DNA from: Euphorbia lathyris
Taxonomy: Eukaryota > Streptophyta > Magnoliopsida > Malpighiales > Euphorbiaceae
Direction of reading: 5' to 3'
DNA length: 64,000 bases
Assembly: GCF_963576675.1 (NCBI RefSeq)
Contig: NC_088914.1
Span: forward strand, 78,304,441-78,368,440
Positions within the stretch are counted from its first letter, which is position 1. The number at the start of each line of letters is the position of its first letter. The notes beneath the pieces are model-generated. The model did not search any database, was not told the origin of the DNA, and was given only the letters and a program-made list of their open reading frames with translations. A program made the position numbers and the translations under genes. Below are positions 46,061-58,184 of this stretch, piece after piece.

Positions 46061-46345
46061 ATGGCTGGTACCACTCAGGCATGTTTATTTTTTATACTAA
46101 TGCTCTCATCTTACCACATTGTTTGTATTGAAGCAAGGCAGCTCATGGGATCAAGAAAAGGCAAGATATGTGTCGAATGCTTCCAAATTGACGATGCACA
46201 GAAGACATTTGTCGCTAAAAACCCGACTACAAATGATATAAGCGTGCAAAATGATAGTGTATCCCGTGAAGTAGGATCAGTTGATGGCTTTCGACCTACA
46301 AATCCTGGTCATAGTCCCGGTGTAGGTCACTCTGTTCATAATTAG
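46061..46345 (+). CDS. CEP peptide-hormone precursor with one CEP unit
   Basis: This 94-residue protein has the standard CEP precursor layout. Residues 1-25 form a signal peptide (MAGTTQACLFFILML, ending IEA before RQL), residues 26-75 form a variable region, and one CEP unit, GFRPTNPGHSPGVGH, lies at 76-90, followed by SVHN and the stop. The unit closely matches the CEP consensus DFRPTNPGNSPGVGH, with all three Pro-Gly or Pro-Thr contexts kept. The EAR motif at the signal-peptide junction is shared with the 8428-9012 gene. Two Cys residues (37 and 40) in the variable region are unusual for CEPs. A mature 15-residue secreted hormone acting through CEPR-type receptor kinases is expected by family analogy. 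There is no frameshift, stop or evident intron. Confidence 0.93.
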   Translation: MAGTTQACLFFILMLSSYHIVCIEARQLMGSRKGKICVECFQIDDAQKTFVAKNPTTNDISVQNDSVSREVGSVDGFRPTNPGHSPGVGHSVHN

Positions 46346-48430
46346 AAGTACGAGCTAAGTTTAATTCATCCGAATGAAAATTTATTAAAATGTATGTTAC
46401 ATTGTTAGGATATGATTAGTTTATGTTAAGTGCACTTTGTTGTTATTAATTAGGGTTTGTAATCCACTCTGTATATTATTTTGATTTCCACCTTTTAAAT
46501 AAGTAATATTTATGTTTTTCAAATTGTATAATTTTAATCTTTGTGAAAACAAAGCTCTTTTAGTAGTAAACATGTTAAATATTGTCAAAAAATTATTATT
46601 GAACTCGAAAGAATAAATTGATATAGATAAAATCCAATGTAATTTTATATATTTCAAATAATTACTATTTTTAGATTTAAATTGATGAGAGGAAGCAAGT
46701 AATTATTCTTGCTACAAAAGTAATCATTAATCTTCAGGGTTTTTTTTTCTGTTATAAGAGCATAGTTTTATATGATCAAATAAAATGTTTTGGCTATTTT
46801 ACGTGCTTCTCTAGAAGTTGCATGCATGGCCATTCTTTGCAAATAAAAGCATGAATGTTACCTATTTGATCAATGAAAACGAATAATCCATCTTTTTTTA
46901 GAAGTGGTACCTACTTTTCCTTATTCCAATCAAGCTTATATGTCATCCTTGTGGAAAAATAAAAAACATTTTTGCTATTAATTATTATTTATAACCTAAT
47001 AATCTTATATAATAAGAACAAGGTTAAAATATAAACTTAACACACACACACACACAAAAAAAAAAAGATAAAATTTATCCTCACTTCTTATTTATAATAA
47101 TTTTGTACTCAAATAATATTATATGAAGCAATTTTAGATTCAAGTAACAGAACATATAAAACGAGATTCTTATTTGAAATTAAAAAGCAGACTAAGGCAC
47201 ATGAGTAACGATGCACCCCTGGCCATCAAAAACTACCCCTTATATGGTGGTCAAGGGGTGGTTCTTTCCGTACCCACCGTGGTGAGTTAATTTCACCTCA
47301 CAACAGATTAGGGGTTGTGCATCTTTTTTTTTGTCACAATCTAGGGCAAAACGGTATCATTTTGATGTGTGTAGGAGAAAAATGAAATTTAAGTACAATC
47401 CATGTGAGTTGTGTTTATTTTTTTGCACTCCGGCTATTGAAAAGGCGGACTCTGTTACTATCTAGGTCCTAAATTGCTTCATCTTATAAACGTTAAAATT
47501 TTAACATTTCTTAATTACGTTGGAGGTACATACAATGGTGCATTTATAGAGAGCCAGTTGCCCCCTACCGGCGTACCGTTGTGCGTCCTTCAGTGATAAA
47601 AGATTATTTCGCTTGCCTCCTCCTCCCTTTCCAATAATACCTATTTAGTTCCGCCACTATTAAAATATCATTTGTGTTAATTCTCTCTTTTGAACCCATA
47701 ACCCTAAATGACTTTAAAATGATTATATTTGGCATTGGATGTGAATAAGACATGTGAACTAATTTGATCAAAAGTTGTTAGATGTGATTAAATAAAATAA
47801 AACGAACATAGAAAAATATAGAAACAACAAAACTAGAAACTAAAGAACAAAGCTAGACAAATCTGAAGCCTGTATTAGTAGACAGATTTCATCACTATTG
47901 ATGATCTTTTCTCAGGATACAATAGATTACACAAGTGAACTCTTATCGTGTGTAGATTGATTATCACTGGAGCAGGAAAATAAGAACACTATGAACTTAG
48001 CTTCTGTATTCAATTTTGGGTAGCCTCTCCTACTTCCACCTTTAGATTCATACTCCCAAGAATAATGACAGTGTGCCCGTAGTTACCTACCAATGGGGCC
48101 AGGGTTGGTATAATTCCTTCCATATATATTTGAAGCACCTCGTATAATTTTTGAATGATTATATTGGTTCAGCCTCCTTATCCACGAACACCCAGCAAAT
48201 TGTTAAGTGCTAAAACTGTACCTGAATTATCAAGGCATTTGACTCTGTTTGCCAAGGAATATTTTTCAGGTAGTGGGACGAAAATTTCGAGTTGGAATCC
48301 TAGAATCTATGTTTGTCTTTAAGGCTTCATTTTCTATTTTACGTTCTATCTTTTATGAGTCCTCTAATAATGACATTTATTACTCTTGAGAGTATTCGTA
48401 CCAAAGACAGTGGGACTTGTGATGTTACAC
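46346..48430. other. Spacer with one short inverted repeat
   Basis: Mostly AT-rich, no coding frame supported. GATGCACCCCT at 47210 and its near-inverse AGGGGTTGTGCATC at about 47322 delimit a possible 115-bp foldback repeat. A (CA)n run lies at 47041-47056. Confidence 0.45.
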
Positions 48431-49511
48431 TCATGGTTTTGTCGTATTTTTAAGGAAGTGGTCTAGTAGTTCTTTTTTATCAATCTTGTCTAGCTTTAGG
48501 GCTAACTGAATGCATTCTTCGGTGTCATTCCCCTCACTCTTGTGAAACTCGCAATAGGTGTTGTTTCTTTGTCTTCCGGATTGCTTGAGCTTCGGAGGGT
48601 AATCGAAGTGTTGTTGTGTTTTCTCAAAACAATACAAGACTTTCTTCTAAGGGGTGCAAACTGGCGTTCTAAGTGATTTCTATATTTTCTTTGTTGTATG
48701 TCTCTCTCCATACGATCTTGGTGTTTTTGGTTGCTTTCTAGGGTCTTATCCATTAATATTAGGCAATCAAGGCTGTTGCGTTGTGAGATTTTTGGATAGA
48801 TCCTAGCTTCGGCAATTGACAGCCATGACATCAACCACAACATCAACATTGAGGTACCTAACTTGGATGGTCATTTTATGAAACCTATCTACCCATTATT
48901 ATAAAGTTTCGTTTAATTCCAGCCTTGTACCAGGTTGTTGAGGTACATAGTATTGTGCTATGGCATAGCGATTATAAAGTGTTGGTCAAACTGAGTGGCC
49001 ATTTAGTGAAAGTTGGGATCAACCATGTATAATGACTTGTCCATAACAGTATGATGTTGCCTCATTTATTGTGTTAGGAAATAACCTACACATAACAATG
49101 TATGTGAGTGTGGTATTTTCTAATGACCTTAGAAAGTTTTTCACATGTATCGTGGGGTCTCCCAATATATTATATTCTTTGAGTGAAGGATATTTAAAGC
49201 CATGGGGCATCAATTTCTCTATAATGCCAAAACAAAGGGGAAAGTTGGTGTCTGTGACTTCAGGAATTCAAGCATCGATTCCTTACATCCATCATAACAC
49301 TATTGAGCCTCCCATTTACCTTATCAATGATTAGGTTGACCATATCCTCATTTTTTAATGAGATTTGGGAGTTCATTTGGCTTTTGAGTGGAGTCTTTTT
49401 ACGGGAAAAGGCGGCCTCGATGAGATTTTGCCTCAACTGAGGTTTTATGATGAGAGTGTCCGCCTCGAGAGGAGTGTGATTCCTTTGATGACTCCTTCTA
49501 GTTTCTCTCAT
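48431..49511 (-). pseudogene. Tat-type Ty3/gypsy gag remnant
   Basis: Minus-strand pieces read KEYNILGDPTIHVKNFLRSL and YIVMCRLFPNTINEAT (49019-49213), then TYCEFHKSEGNDTEECIQL (48431-48637). These match the gag core (GDPxxHL, CRxFPxTL) and the CxFHxxxGHxTEEC motif of Tat/Athila-type gypsy elements, with Asn replacing the usual His of GH. Stops and shifts separate the pieces. It may belong to the same element family as the RT fragment at 43069, but it lies in the opposite orientation. Confidence 0.7.
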
Positions 49512-51017
49512 TAAAGAGCACCATGGGCGATTTGGAATGAAAGAACATGCGTTTGTAAGTGCTGCATTCTCGCTCCTTGGATCATTATATCTGATCTATA
49601 AGCTTAGATGTGTGTGAAGTATCCTTATGCTTGGGGAAAATGAGGACGATATGGTGTCTGGTAGAGCACACTAAAGATCATTGATGGTGTGAATGATTGA
49701 TTACTGCTCTACTGCCTAAAATGGGCTTAAACACGCTCCATCTCAATAGCATGTTACCCTCTTAGCTCGTTCACAGTCTCCTGGATTTTTTTCATACTGT
49801 AGATGAGTTTGTTGGTAATACCCTCAAGGAATTTCATTCTTTCTCGATCTAATGAGCCCAAAACATATGTTCGGGTGTTGATCCATCTTAGGGGTTATTG
49901 CCTAAAAGGGGATAGGTCTCCCATTAGCATCTGGAGGATTATTATGGGCTCTTATAGAGACATATGATTCTTAGGAGTGAGAATTTTGTTAGGGGGTTTA
50001 AGGTAAAGGAAGAGTTGTGGGGGTTGTAAGGGTCTTGATGTGAGTCATGTATGTGATGCAAGCTTTACATTCACCGTATCAATTTGATGTGGGTAAATGT
50101 TGAAGGATTACTCTTGTTGTTTGGCTTATGAGATAAGTGAGGCCTTTAGTAAGATAGAAAATGGACCAAAGGAAGGCTAAGATCTGCGCTCTCACTCCCA
50201 TACCTAAATTAGCAAAGTTTTATAAATAAGATGAAGAAGATAATGAAATTGTAGGGTTTTAGAAAATGAGTGAATGCCTTGGTCGCGTCAGCTTCCTTAT
50301 TTATAAATTTTTTAGGGAATTTCGAGAAAGCACTGGTTTCTCAGTCCTACTTGACATTCGAGACAATACATGTAAGAATAAGGCTGGGAGTATATCATCT
50401 GGTGGGACCATATAGATTTGGTGTGTGCTTACTGTATACCACGCAAATTGGGGTGATCACCTTTCAACTATAGTGCGTCTCTATTCTATTGGTCCATTTA
50501 GACAAAGCGGATACTTATTATTATTATTATGAACTGAGACGTATCATTGGTTCACGTAGCACGTTAAGTTATTTGGTTATTGTCGCACACTTTTAGAAGA
50601 TTGTTGCAAACCAAATATACTAATTAAATGTGAGATTCACATAATTGTCTCTCTCCTTGGAGTGCTTTTTATCTTCTCTTCTGAGTTGTGAAACCCTTGT
50701 TGATTCCTACGATCTTACCATTTCAATCTTCTTTGAGTTCTGATTTTCAATTAATCTCACAAATCGTTTGATTGAAGATCTTTGGTCCTGGTTGGTTTTC
50801 GGTATCGTGAATTGGTTCTGATTTTCCATTAATCTTGCAAATTGTTTGGTTCTGGATTGCGATCATCGACCTTAGATGTGGTGAAATTTCTTGCCCTTGC
50901 TTCTTGTGGAGGATTGCGATCATTGAGAAGCCTTTGTCTTTGCTTTCTCTGTGGAGGAAAGGTAATTTTTGTTTGATCCATTATCTTTGTATTTCCATTA
51001 ATTGTTGTGCTGATCCT
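49512..51017. other. Spacer between gag remnant and LINE
   Basis: No gene assigned. The last 350 bp or so (from about 50640, with CTCTCTCCTTGGAG and repeated GGATTGCGATCAT) is probably the 5' untranslated region of the following LINE. Confidence 0.45.
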
Positions 51018-51904
51018 ATGGAGAGGAATAAAGGTGTTATTGAGGATTATGTGAGGCTTAGTCTGGAGGATGAAACGGTGGAAGGTATCGAGATTGGTGA
51101 AGATATTTTGCCTTTGAGTTGCAACAGAACAAGTTCTTTCTGGTTGGTCAATTTTTATCAGCGAAACAGACACACTTTGAATCAATGAAAAACACGTTGG
51201 CATCAATTTCGAGACCGGTTAAAGGAGTTACAGTTACGGAAATGGATTTGGAGGGTAGATACTTATTTCAATTTTACCATGAGAGGGATATTTCTCGTGT
51301 TCTAAATGATGGTCCATGGACGTTTAGTCAAAATGTGTTAATCTTGAGGAGGCTGAATGTCCTGGAGCAAGCTACTCAGGTAGAATTAAGGAACTTGATT
51401 ATCTGGATTCAAGTTTCAGATTTGCCTATTGGCTTCCAAACGGAAGATGTGTGTTCGATACTTGGTAACAAACTGGGTGTTTATATCGAGTCTGATCCGA
51501 GAAACTTTACTGGCCTTCGAAGGAATTATCTTCGGATTAAGGTTGCTATTGATGTTTCAAGGCCATTGGAGATGGGTCAAAAATTGAAGAGTAGTGGGGG
51601 TAGTTGGCTGTGGGTGAGTTATAGATATAAAAGAGTGCCACAATTTTGTTTCTATTGTGGCATTATTGGGCATGCTGATAAATTTTGCACTAGTCTATTT
51701 GATAACCCAGTTAATCCGGTTGAGAGAATGTATGGTAGCTTTCTTCGTGCTGTAATAAGGAAACCGGGGGTTCAAGCTGGTAAGCAGTGGCTTTGTCAAC
51801 CTCTTGATGGGGATGGGGAAAGTGAGGTGTTAACTCTTTGGTGGAGACAGTTGAGATGGTTCATAGTAAGGAGTCCATTAAGGTGGGGTCTTCTACCATT
51901 ATAG
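51018..51904 (+). pseudogene. LINE ORF1 with zinc knuckle, frameshifted
   Basis: The ATG at 51018 begins MERNKGVIEDYVRLSLED. A frameshift at about 51120-51140 moves to the frame that reads MKNTLASISRPVKGVTVTEM, HERDISRVLNDGPWTFSQ, WIQVSDLPIGF and CFYCGIIGHADKFC. This is the DUF4283-plus-zinc-knuckle layout of plant LINE ORF1, an RNA-binding chaperone-like protein. It ends at 51904 soon after the zinc knuckle. The frameshift makes it non-functional as it stands. Confidence 0.8.
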
Positions 51905-52076
51905 GATGACCTAATAGTGGGTTGTAGTAGGTAATTGAAGGAAGGGACGAGGGCTTAATTTTGGACCCTAAGAGGCCAAGAATGTTTGTAGAATCTATGG
52001 AAGTGGAAATAGCTAATGACGCCCAGTCAAAAAATGGAATGGAGGTGGGACCTGGAGCTCAGGCCCACCGAGGAGC

Positions 52077-53515
52077 ATGAGTATCCTTAGTTGGAACTGT
52101 CATGCACTGGGCAATCCACGGACAGTAAGCGTCCTCAAGGATGTTGTTCGTGTCCATCGTCCGGTAATAATTTTTTTAATGGAAACTATGGTAAAGCAGA
52201 ATACTGTAAATAATGTGTGTAGACAACTTGGTTTTGACAGTTGTTTTGTGGTTGATAGTAGAGGTCATGGGGGTGGCCTTGCGTTACTTTGGAAAGGAAC
52301 GGCTACTGTGAATATTCTATCATCATCTATGAATTTCATCAATGCTTCGATTATGATACAAAACTTTCTACTTGGAAATTCACGGGTTTTTATGGGTATC
52401 CTGAAAGGAGTAGAAGAAGAGATTCATGGGATCTTCTCAAATCGCTTGATGAACCTCTTGATCGGTCATGGTGTTGCATGGGTGACTTTAATGATCTACT
52501 TAATGTTGCTGATAAGCGAGAAGGTAATAGGCACCCAAATTGGTTACTATCTGGCTTTTAGGAAATGGTTGAAAGTTGTGGTTTGTATAGCATGCTGATA
52601 TATGGTCATCAATTTACATGGGAGGTTGGAAGAGGGACTAATAGATGGTTTGAAGAACGCTTGGACAGAGTGTTAGTCAATTTGCGCTGGAAAGAACAGT
52701 TTGTTAATTCTAAATTGCAAAATTTAAATACCATTTGCTCAGATCATTCGACATTACTATTGACTGTACAGGTATGGGTTCTTGTTCATTGGTGAAGAGA
52801 TTTAGATTTGAAAATTGATGGTTACGTGAACAAAATTGTAGCTTGGTGGTACAACAGGCTTGGGGCAAATCGACAACTGCGACTATTTCTGAAAAAATAA
52901 ATGACTGTGCTAAGGCATTGATGATGTGGAGTAAGGGTCTTAAAGCAAATTTCAAGAAAATGTTGGCTGGCCTCCGTTTTCAAATGGATAAATTCAGAGG
53001 AAAGAGGGACCAATATAGCCTGAATCAGTTTGCAAGAGCTTCAACTAAGTTTGGAAATGTACTAATGCAACAAGAGGATTTTTGGCGTCAAAGGGCAAAG
53101 TTGTTCTGGCTTAGTGATGGGGATTCAAATACAAAGTATTTTCATTCTGTTGCCTCGGCTAGAAGATGCAACAACTCCTTTGTTGAGCTTAAAAATAGCA
53201 ATGGTGAATTGTGTGGATGGAACAATGGGTTGGATGGGTTGATTGAAAATTATTTTCGTGCTATATTTTCTAGCAATGGTTGTGATGCTGAACAGGTTAT
53301 TCCTCATATTTCGAGAAGTGTAATTGATGAGATTAATGAGCAGTTAATGAAACCTTTTAGCCCGAATGAAGTTCGGAATGCTTGCTTCTCGATGAATCCT
53401 GATAAAAGTCCTGGTCCCGATGGACTTAACCCAGCTTTTTACCAACGGTTTTGGAAGATAATTGGTGCTGATGTTATCAAAGCTTGCCTAAATATGCTTG
53501 AGCAGGTATGTCTTC
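52077..53515 (+). pseudogene. LINE ORF2, endonuclease and start of RT, truncated
   Basis: ORF2 begins MSILSWNCHALGNPRTV. The endonuclease carries the metal-binding Asn of SWNC, the MET motif, GGGLALLWKG, GDFNDLL and SDHS. The frame shifts twice, near 52370 and near 52790, and TAG at 52559-52561 interrupts it. RT begins with FWLSDGDSNTKYFHSVASAR and NPDKSPGPDGLNPAFYQ. The sequence stops inside RT at 53515, where a Sirevirus-type LTR has inserted; the rest should lie beyond the window. Confidence 0.85.
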
Positions 53516-54892
53516 TGTTGAAACACCTTTCCACATGATTTTGATTTGACAAAATTATTTAAGTTAATCTATGATTAAGGGGCAATTAAATTTAAGTGCT
53601 TTGGTTTAATTGTACTAATGTGTTTGTTCAATGTTGAGTATAATTTTAAGTGAACAGAAATAAAAAGTACGACAGAATGAAGTCAGCATGAGGCACAGAA
53701 GCTGAGTAAAACACAACTCAGCATATTAGAAGAAAAGTCATCTCCAAAACAAACGCGAAGATGAAACTGACCAAAGAAGCTGAGTGTAACACAACTCAGC
53801 ATAATAGAAGAAAAGTCTTCTTCAGAACAAAACGCTTGAAGACGAAGCTGATCGAAGAAGCTGAGTAGAATATGACTCAGCCTCGCCAGAGACAAAGATC
53901 GAAGGCAACGTCTATTAAAGTCAAGCTGAGTATTCATCAAGACATCGTGAATGATCCGTTTGCTAAAAGACAAGATCCGACAACTGTCTGCGCCAATTCA
54001 AAAGCTTTGGAATTACACAAGGAGACAGTTTCGAGACGCATGGGTCAACTGGCCGTTGGCTAAAAGACGAAACTGGCGCTAGAAGACGAACCTGGCGGAA
54101 GAAGACAAGCCTGAATCCTGCTAAATTCAGACGATATGATTGGCCTGCAATATTTGTATGCTGACCAGTGAATGACGCAAGGAGCCGTTTGAATTCAACG
54201 GATACATCCGAATTCAAATGATTGAGGCATCAGAAATTCACTATAAAAGGACAAGTCCAACTCTTTGATCCTTTGCCGAAGTATAAAAAGAAAAGAGTAT
54301 ACATACAAAGCACATTCAAACAAGAAAAGAAAATCTTACACCAAATTCCTATCTCTGTGTAAAAGTCTAGATTGAATTTGTATTCATCTAAAGTGTTCTT
54401 CATCTAGAAAGAACAGATTTGTATCAATTGTAAAAGTTGAGAGAGTAGTATTGAGTACTCGGTTTTAAGTACTCAGCGGTAGAGAAAATCTGAGTGTTTG
54501 GTTATAGCGCTCAGTAGGGGTTGAGTAGACGAATAAAGGAAGGTACTCTTTCATATTCAACTACCTTGTAAACGGTTTGTGCTCTACCTTTAAAGAGCTC
54601 AGTATTGGATTGAAAAAGCCCGGAAGGATTCTGGGGACTGGACGTAGGCAGTGAGGCCGAACCAGGATAAGTCTGCTGAGTAATTTCTAACTCTCTCTCG
54701 ATATATATATATATGTATGTGTTGCTTGCTTAAATTACTCAGGATATAAATTGTATAAGCTGACACTGAGTAATCAGAGTGCTGAGTTGGAAGCTGACCC
54801 AAGTGTTAATTCCCAACTCACAAGTAAAACAGTTCTAGTTAGCCTCTGACTAAAGCTGTCTTATATCTCTCTCAGTCGTGCTTGTTGAAACA
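53516..54892 (+). mobile_element. Older Sirevirus-type LTR, 3' end missing
   Basis: It starts TGTTGAAACACCTTTCCAC and is alignable with the LTR at 54893-56402 through CTGACTAAAGCTGTCTTA. The last 120 bp or so of the full LTR is absent, because the second element starts there. It has a TATA box ACTATAAAAGGAC at about 54240. It interrupts LINE ORF2. Confidence 0.85.
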
Positions 54893-56077
54893 CCTTTCCA
54901 CAAGATTTTGATTTGACAAAATCATTTAAGTTTAATCCATGATTAAGAGACAATTAAATTTAAGTGCTTTGATTTAGTTGTACTAATCCGGTTGTTCAAT
55001 ATTGAGTATAAATATACATGCAAAAAGAAACAAAGATTAAGACAGGACGAAGTCAGCATGAGAATACAACACAAGCTGAGTAAAGAGCAACTCAGCATAA
55101 TAGAAGATAAGACATCTCCAGAATAACAGCTTCAGAATAAAGCTAAACAAAGAAGCTGAGTGAAACGAAGCTCAGCACAGAAGAAGTCTGCTCTAAGTAA
55201 CAGTTTCTACAGAACGAAGCTGACCATGAAAGCTGAGTAGAAAAAGAACACAGTATGAAACTTGGTGAAAATCGAAGACAGTGATTATCGAAGTAAAGCT
55301 GAGTAATCTCCAGGACAGCTTGATTGATCCGTTAGCTAAAAGACAAATTTGACAACTGTCTGCACCAATAATAAAAGTCTTGAATTACGCAAAAGCCAAA
55401 TTCCAAGATGCATGGGTCAACTGTTTTACGCTACAAGACAAACTGCCGCAAGAAAACAAAGACTGTAGGAAGAAGACAAATCTGACATCTGAAGAATTCA
55501 GAAGAGAGGATTGGTCTGCACATCTGAAGCTGACCAGAGGTTTGTCCCCCAAAAGAGCCGTTTTGGACTCAACGGACAAATCAAATTCAAATGATTTGTT
55601 CCTTGCATTTTTAACTATAAAAGGGACAAGGATATCATTTGGAAGATTGCCGATTTACAGAAAATTACAAGTGAGAAAGATACAAATTCAAAGCACTCAA
55701 ATCAAAAGAGAAAGCTTACACCAATCTTCTATTCTTTGTGTAAATGCTAGATTGATTGTTTGTAATCATCTAAAGTGTTCTTTATCTTAAAAAGGAACAA
55801 GTGTGTGATCAATTGTAATATTGAGAGTGTATGTGCTGAGTACTTGTTATTTAGTACTTAGTGATAGAGAAATCTAAGTGCTGAGTTGTAGCATTTAGTA
55901 GGAGTTGAGTAGACGAATAGAGGAAGGTACTCTTGCATAGTCAACTGCCTGTAATCGGTTTGTGCTCTATCCTTAAAGAGCTCAGTATTGGATTCTGAAA
56001 GCCCGGAGGATTCTGGGGACTGGACGTAGGCGGAGAGGCTGAACCAGGATAAGTGATACTGAGTAATTTCTAACTCT

Positions 56078-56112
<35 letters not shown>

Positions 56113-56402
56113 GTGCTTATGTTGCTTGTAATATTTACTCAGCATATAAACTGTTAGAAGCTGACACTGAGTAAATTGGAGTGCTGAGTTGGAAGCTGAC
56201 CACATAAGCATCAATTCCTAACTCTCAAGTAAAACAGTCTTGTCAGCAACTGACTAAAGCTGTCTTACATTAAGTTCGGCCAAGCTGACCAAAGCTGAGT
56301 TAATAAACTCACCAAAATAATTAAGTCAGCAAGATTAATTAGCAAAAAGTTGTATTAGTTCCTAACCCCCCCCCCCTTGGAACTCATCACACGGGACCAA
56401 CA
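54893..56402 (+). repeat. 5' LTR of the Sirevirus-like element (1510 bp)
   Basis: It starts TGTTGAAAC and ends GGGACCAACA. It contains a TATA box (ACTATAAAAGGGAC) near 55615, a (TA)n run at 56082-56108, and a C12 tract at 56366-56377. Its 3' partner should lie right of the window. Confidence 0.9.
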
Positions 56403-56404
56403 AG

Positions 56405-56417
56405 TGGTATCAGAGCC
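56405..56417 (+). other. Primer-binding site of the Sirevirus-like element
   Basis: TGGTATCAGAGCC, two bases after the LTR, complementary to the methionine tRNA end. Confidence 0.93.
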
Positions 56418-56464
56418 TAAGCTCACTACTCAAAGATATAACTATCTTGAGCGGATCCCCATAA

Positions 56465-58184
56465 ATGGCTGAGAACAGCACTCGTTTCCTTCCCGGAAAC
56501 CAAACAACACAGATACTCCCTGAGGGATTATCTATTAGTAGGCCTCCCCTATTCTTTGGATCCAACTATACATTCTGGAAGAATATGATGAAGAACTTTA
56601 TTCAAGCCACAAACATAAGTGCATGGCTTGCAATAGTTCAAGGCCCATACGTGCCATATAAAACTGTTGACAATGAGAAAGTTGTTAAGAGTGAAACTGA
56701 GTGGTCAGAAGATGACCTCAGAAAACTTCAAAACAATGCTTCGGCTATCAATATGCTTCACTATGCTCTAGATGCTGCAGAATACAATAAAATATCAGGT
56801 TGCGAGTCAGCACAGGAGATATGGAAAAAGCTCGAGGTGACCTATGAAGGCACAAGCAAGGTTAAAGAGTCAAAAGTGAACCAACATATGAGATTGTACG
56901 AGCTGTTCGAAATGAACGACAACGAGGACATCTCTGGAATGAATGCTAGGTTCACTAATATTATAAATGAGCTGAAAAGACTCGGCAAGAACTTCACTGA
57001 AGAAGAGCAAGTAAAGAAAATCTTGAGAAGCTTACCCAAGAGCTGGCAAGCTAAGAAAACTGCTGTAGAAGAAGCTCAGGACCTGACCACATACAAGTAT
57101 GATGAGCTGATCGGATCTCTGCTGACTCATGAGATCTCAATGCAAAACTTTGAAGCTAAAGAGAAAGAAAAGTCAGAAGACAAGAAACAAAAATCACTTG
57201 TCATGAAAGCTGACTTGACTGAAGCTGACTCATCAGACGATGAGGAGATGGCCATTCAGAAAAAATGACAGATATAAAGCTGAGTCCAGTGACAAATACA
57301 AGAAGGACAGCTCCAAGCCTGTCACATGTTTTGAGTGCCACCAAACTGGGCACATCAAGTCAAGCTGCCCAAACCTCAAGAGAGATAAGAAGGGAAATAA
57401 GAAAGCAATGGTAGCAACATGGAGTGACAGTGATGAGTCAACATCATCCGAAGCTGATGCAAATGAAACGGCAAACATATGCTTCATGGCCGATGATGCT
57501 GATCACTCTCAATCTGAGCAAGCTGACCTCTCTGATGAAACTGACCAGGAGGTACACAACAATGAGGTAACATCCCTACTTTTGCTTAGAAATGAGATGG
57601 TAAATGCCCTGAGTGACTTATATGCACTAACTAAAAAGTGCAATAAGAAAGTAAAGACACTCAGCAGGCGGTGTGATGAGATTGAAGAGGTCAAGCTGAG
57701 TGACCTCTGATATCTTCTCCAAGACAACTCAACTTTGCATAGTAACATGGAAATTATGCAAAAGTTTATCTCGGAGGTCCAATCAGATTCAAAGAAACTG
57801 AAAAAGGACGTAACTACCTTACAAAGCCAAATAAGAGGCTCAAATAAAAATAAACCCCATGCTGAGTACTCAAGTACTAGTCAGCATAAACAGCTCATAC
57901 AGTGTGACTGTTGTGGGAAAAAGGGACACACAAGAGAAGTGTGCTGGTATAATAAGCGGACTGTCCAATGTAACTTCTGTGGAAAGAGAGGACATACCAC
58001 AAAGGTATGTTGGCATGCTCAGCACAACAATGCTGACCACCCCCAAAGGGTAATTCATTGTGACTTCTGTGGCAAAAGTGGCCACACTATCAAAGTATGC
58101 CGTCACAAATTAAAATATGACTTTGCACCTGTTTATGCTAACAAACGAGGACCCAAAAGGAATTGGGTACCTAAAAATGAATAG
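56465..58184 (+). pseudogene. Sirevirus Gag, one frameshift and one early stop
   Basis: The ATG at 56465 opens a gag with the UBN2-type capsid region (LFFGSNYTFWKNMMKNFIQA, WKKLEVTYEGTSKVKESK, ILRSLPKSW). At an A6 run (57259-57264) the frame shifts by +1; the continuing frame holds a zinc knuckle CFECHQTGHIKSSC, a Ser/Asp-rich stretch and a coiled-coil-like region. TGA at 57708-57710 interrupts it. Three more zinc knuckles follow: CDCCGKKGHTREVC, CNFCGKRGHTTKVC and CDFCGKSGHTIKVC. It ends NWVPKNE at the TAG at 58182, in the same frame as pol. Four zinc knuckles is a high number even for this group. Confidence 0.85.

Noticed and set aside
57255..57270. Programmed frameshift at the A6 run in Sirevirus gag
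   Set aside because: The shift is +1, lies inside Gag before the zinc knuckle, and no canonical slippery heptamer is in the needed phase. An indel in a homopolymer is simpler.
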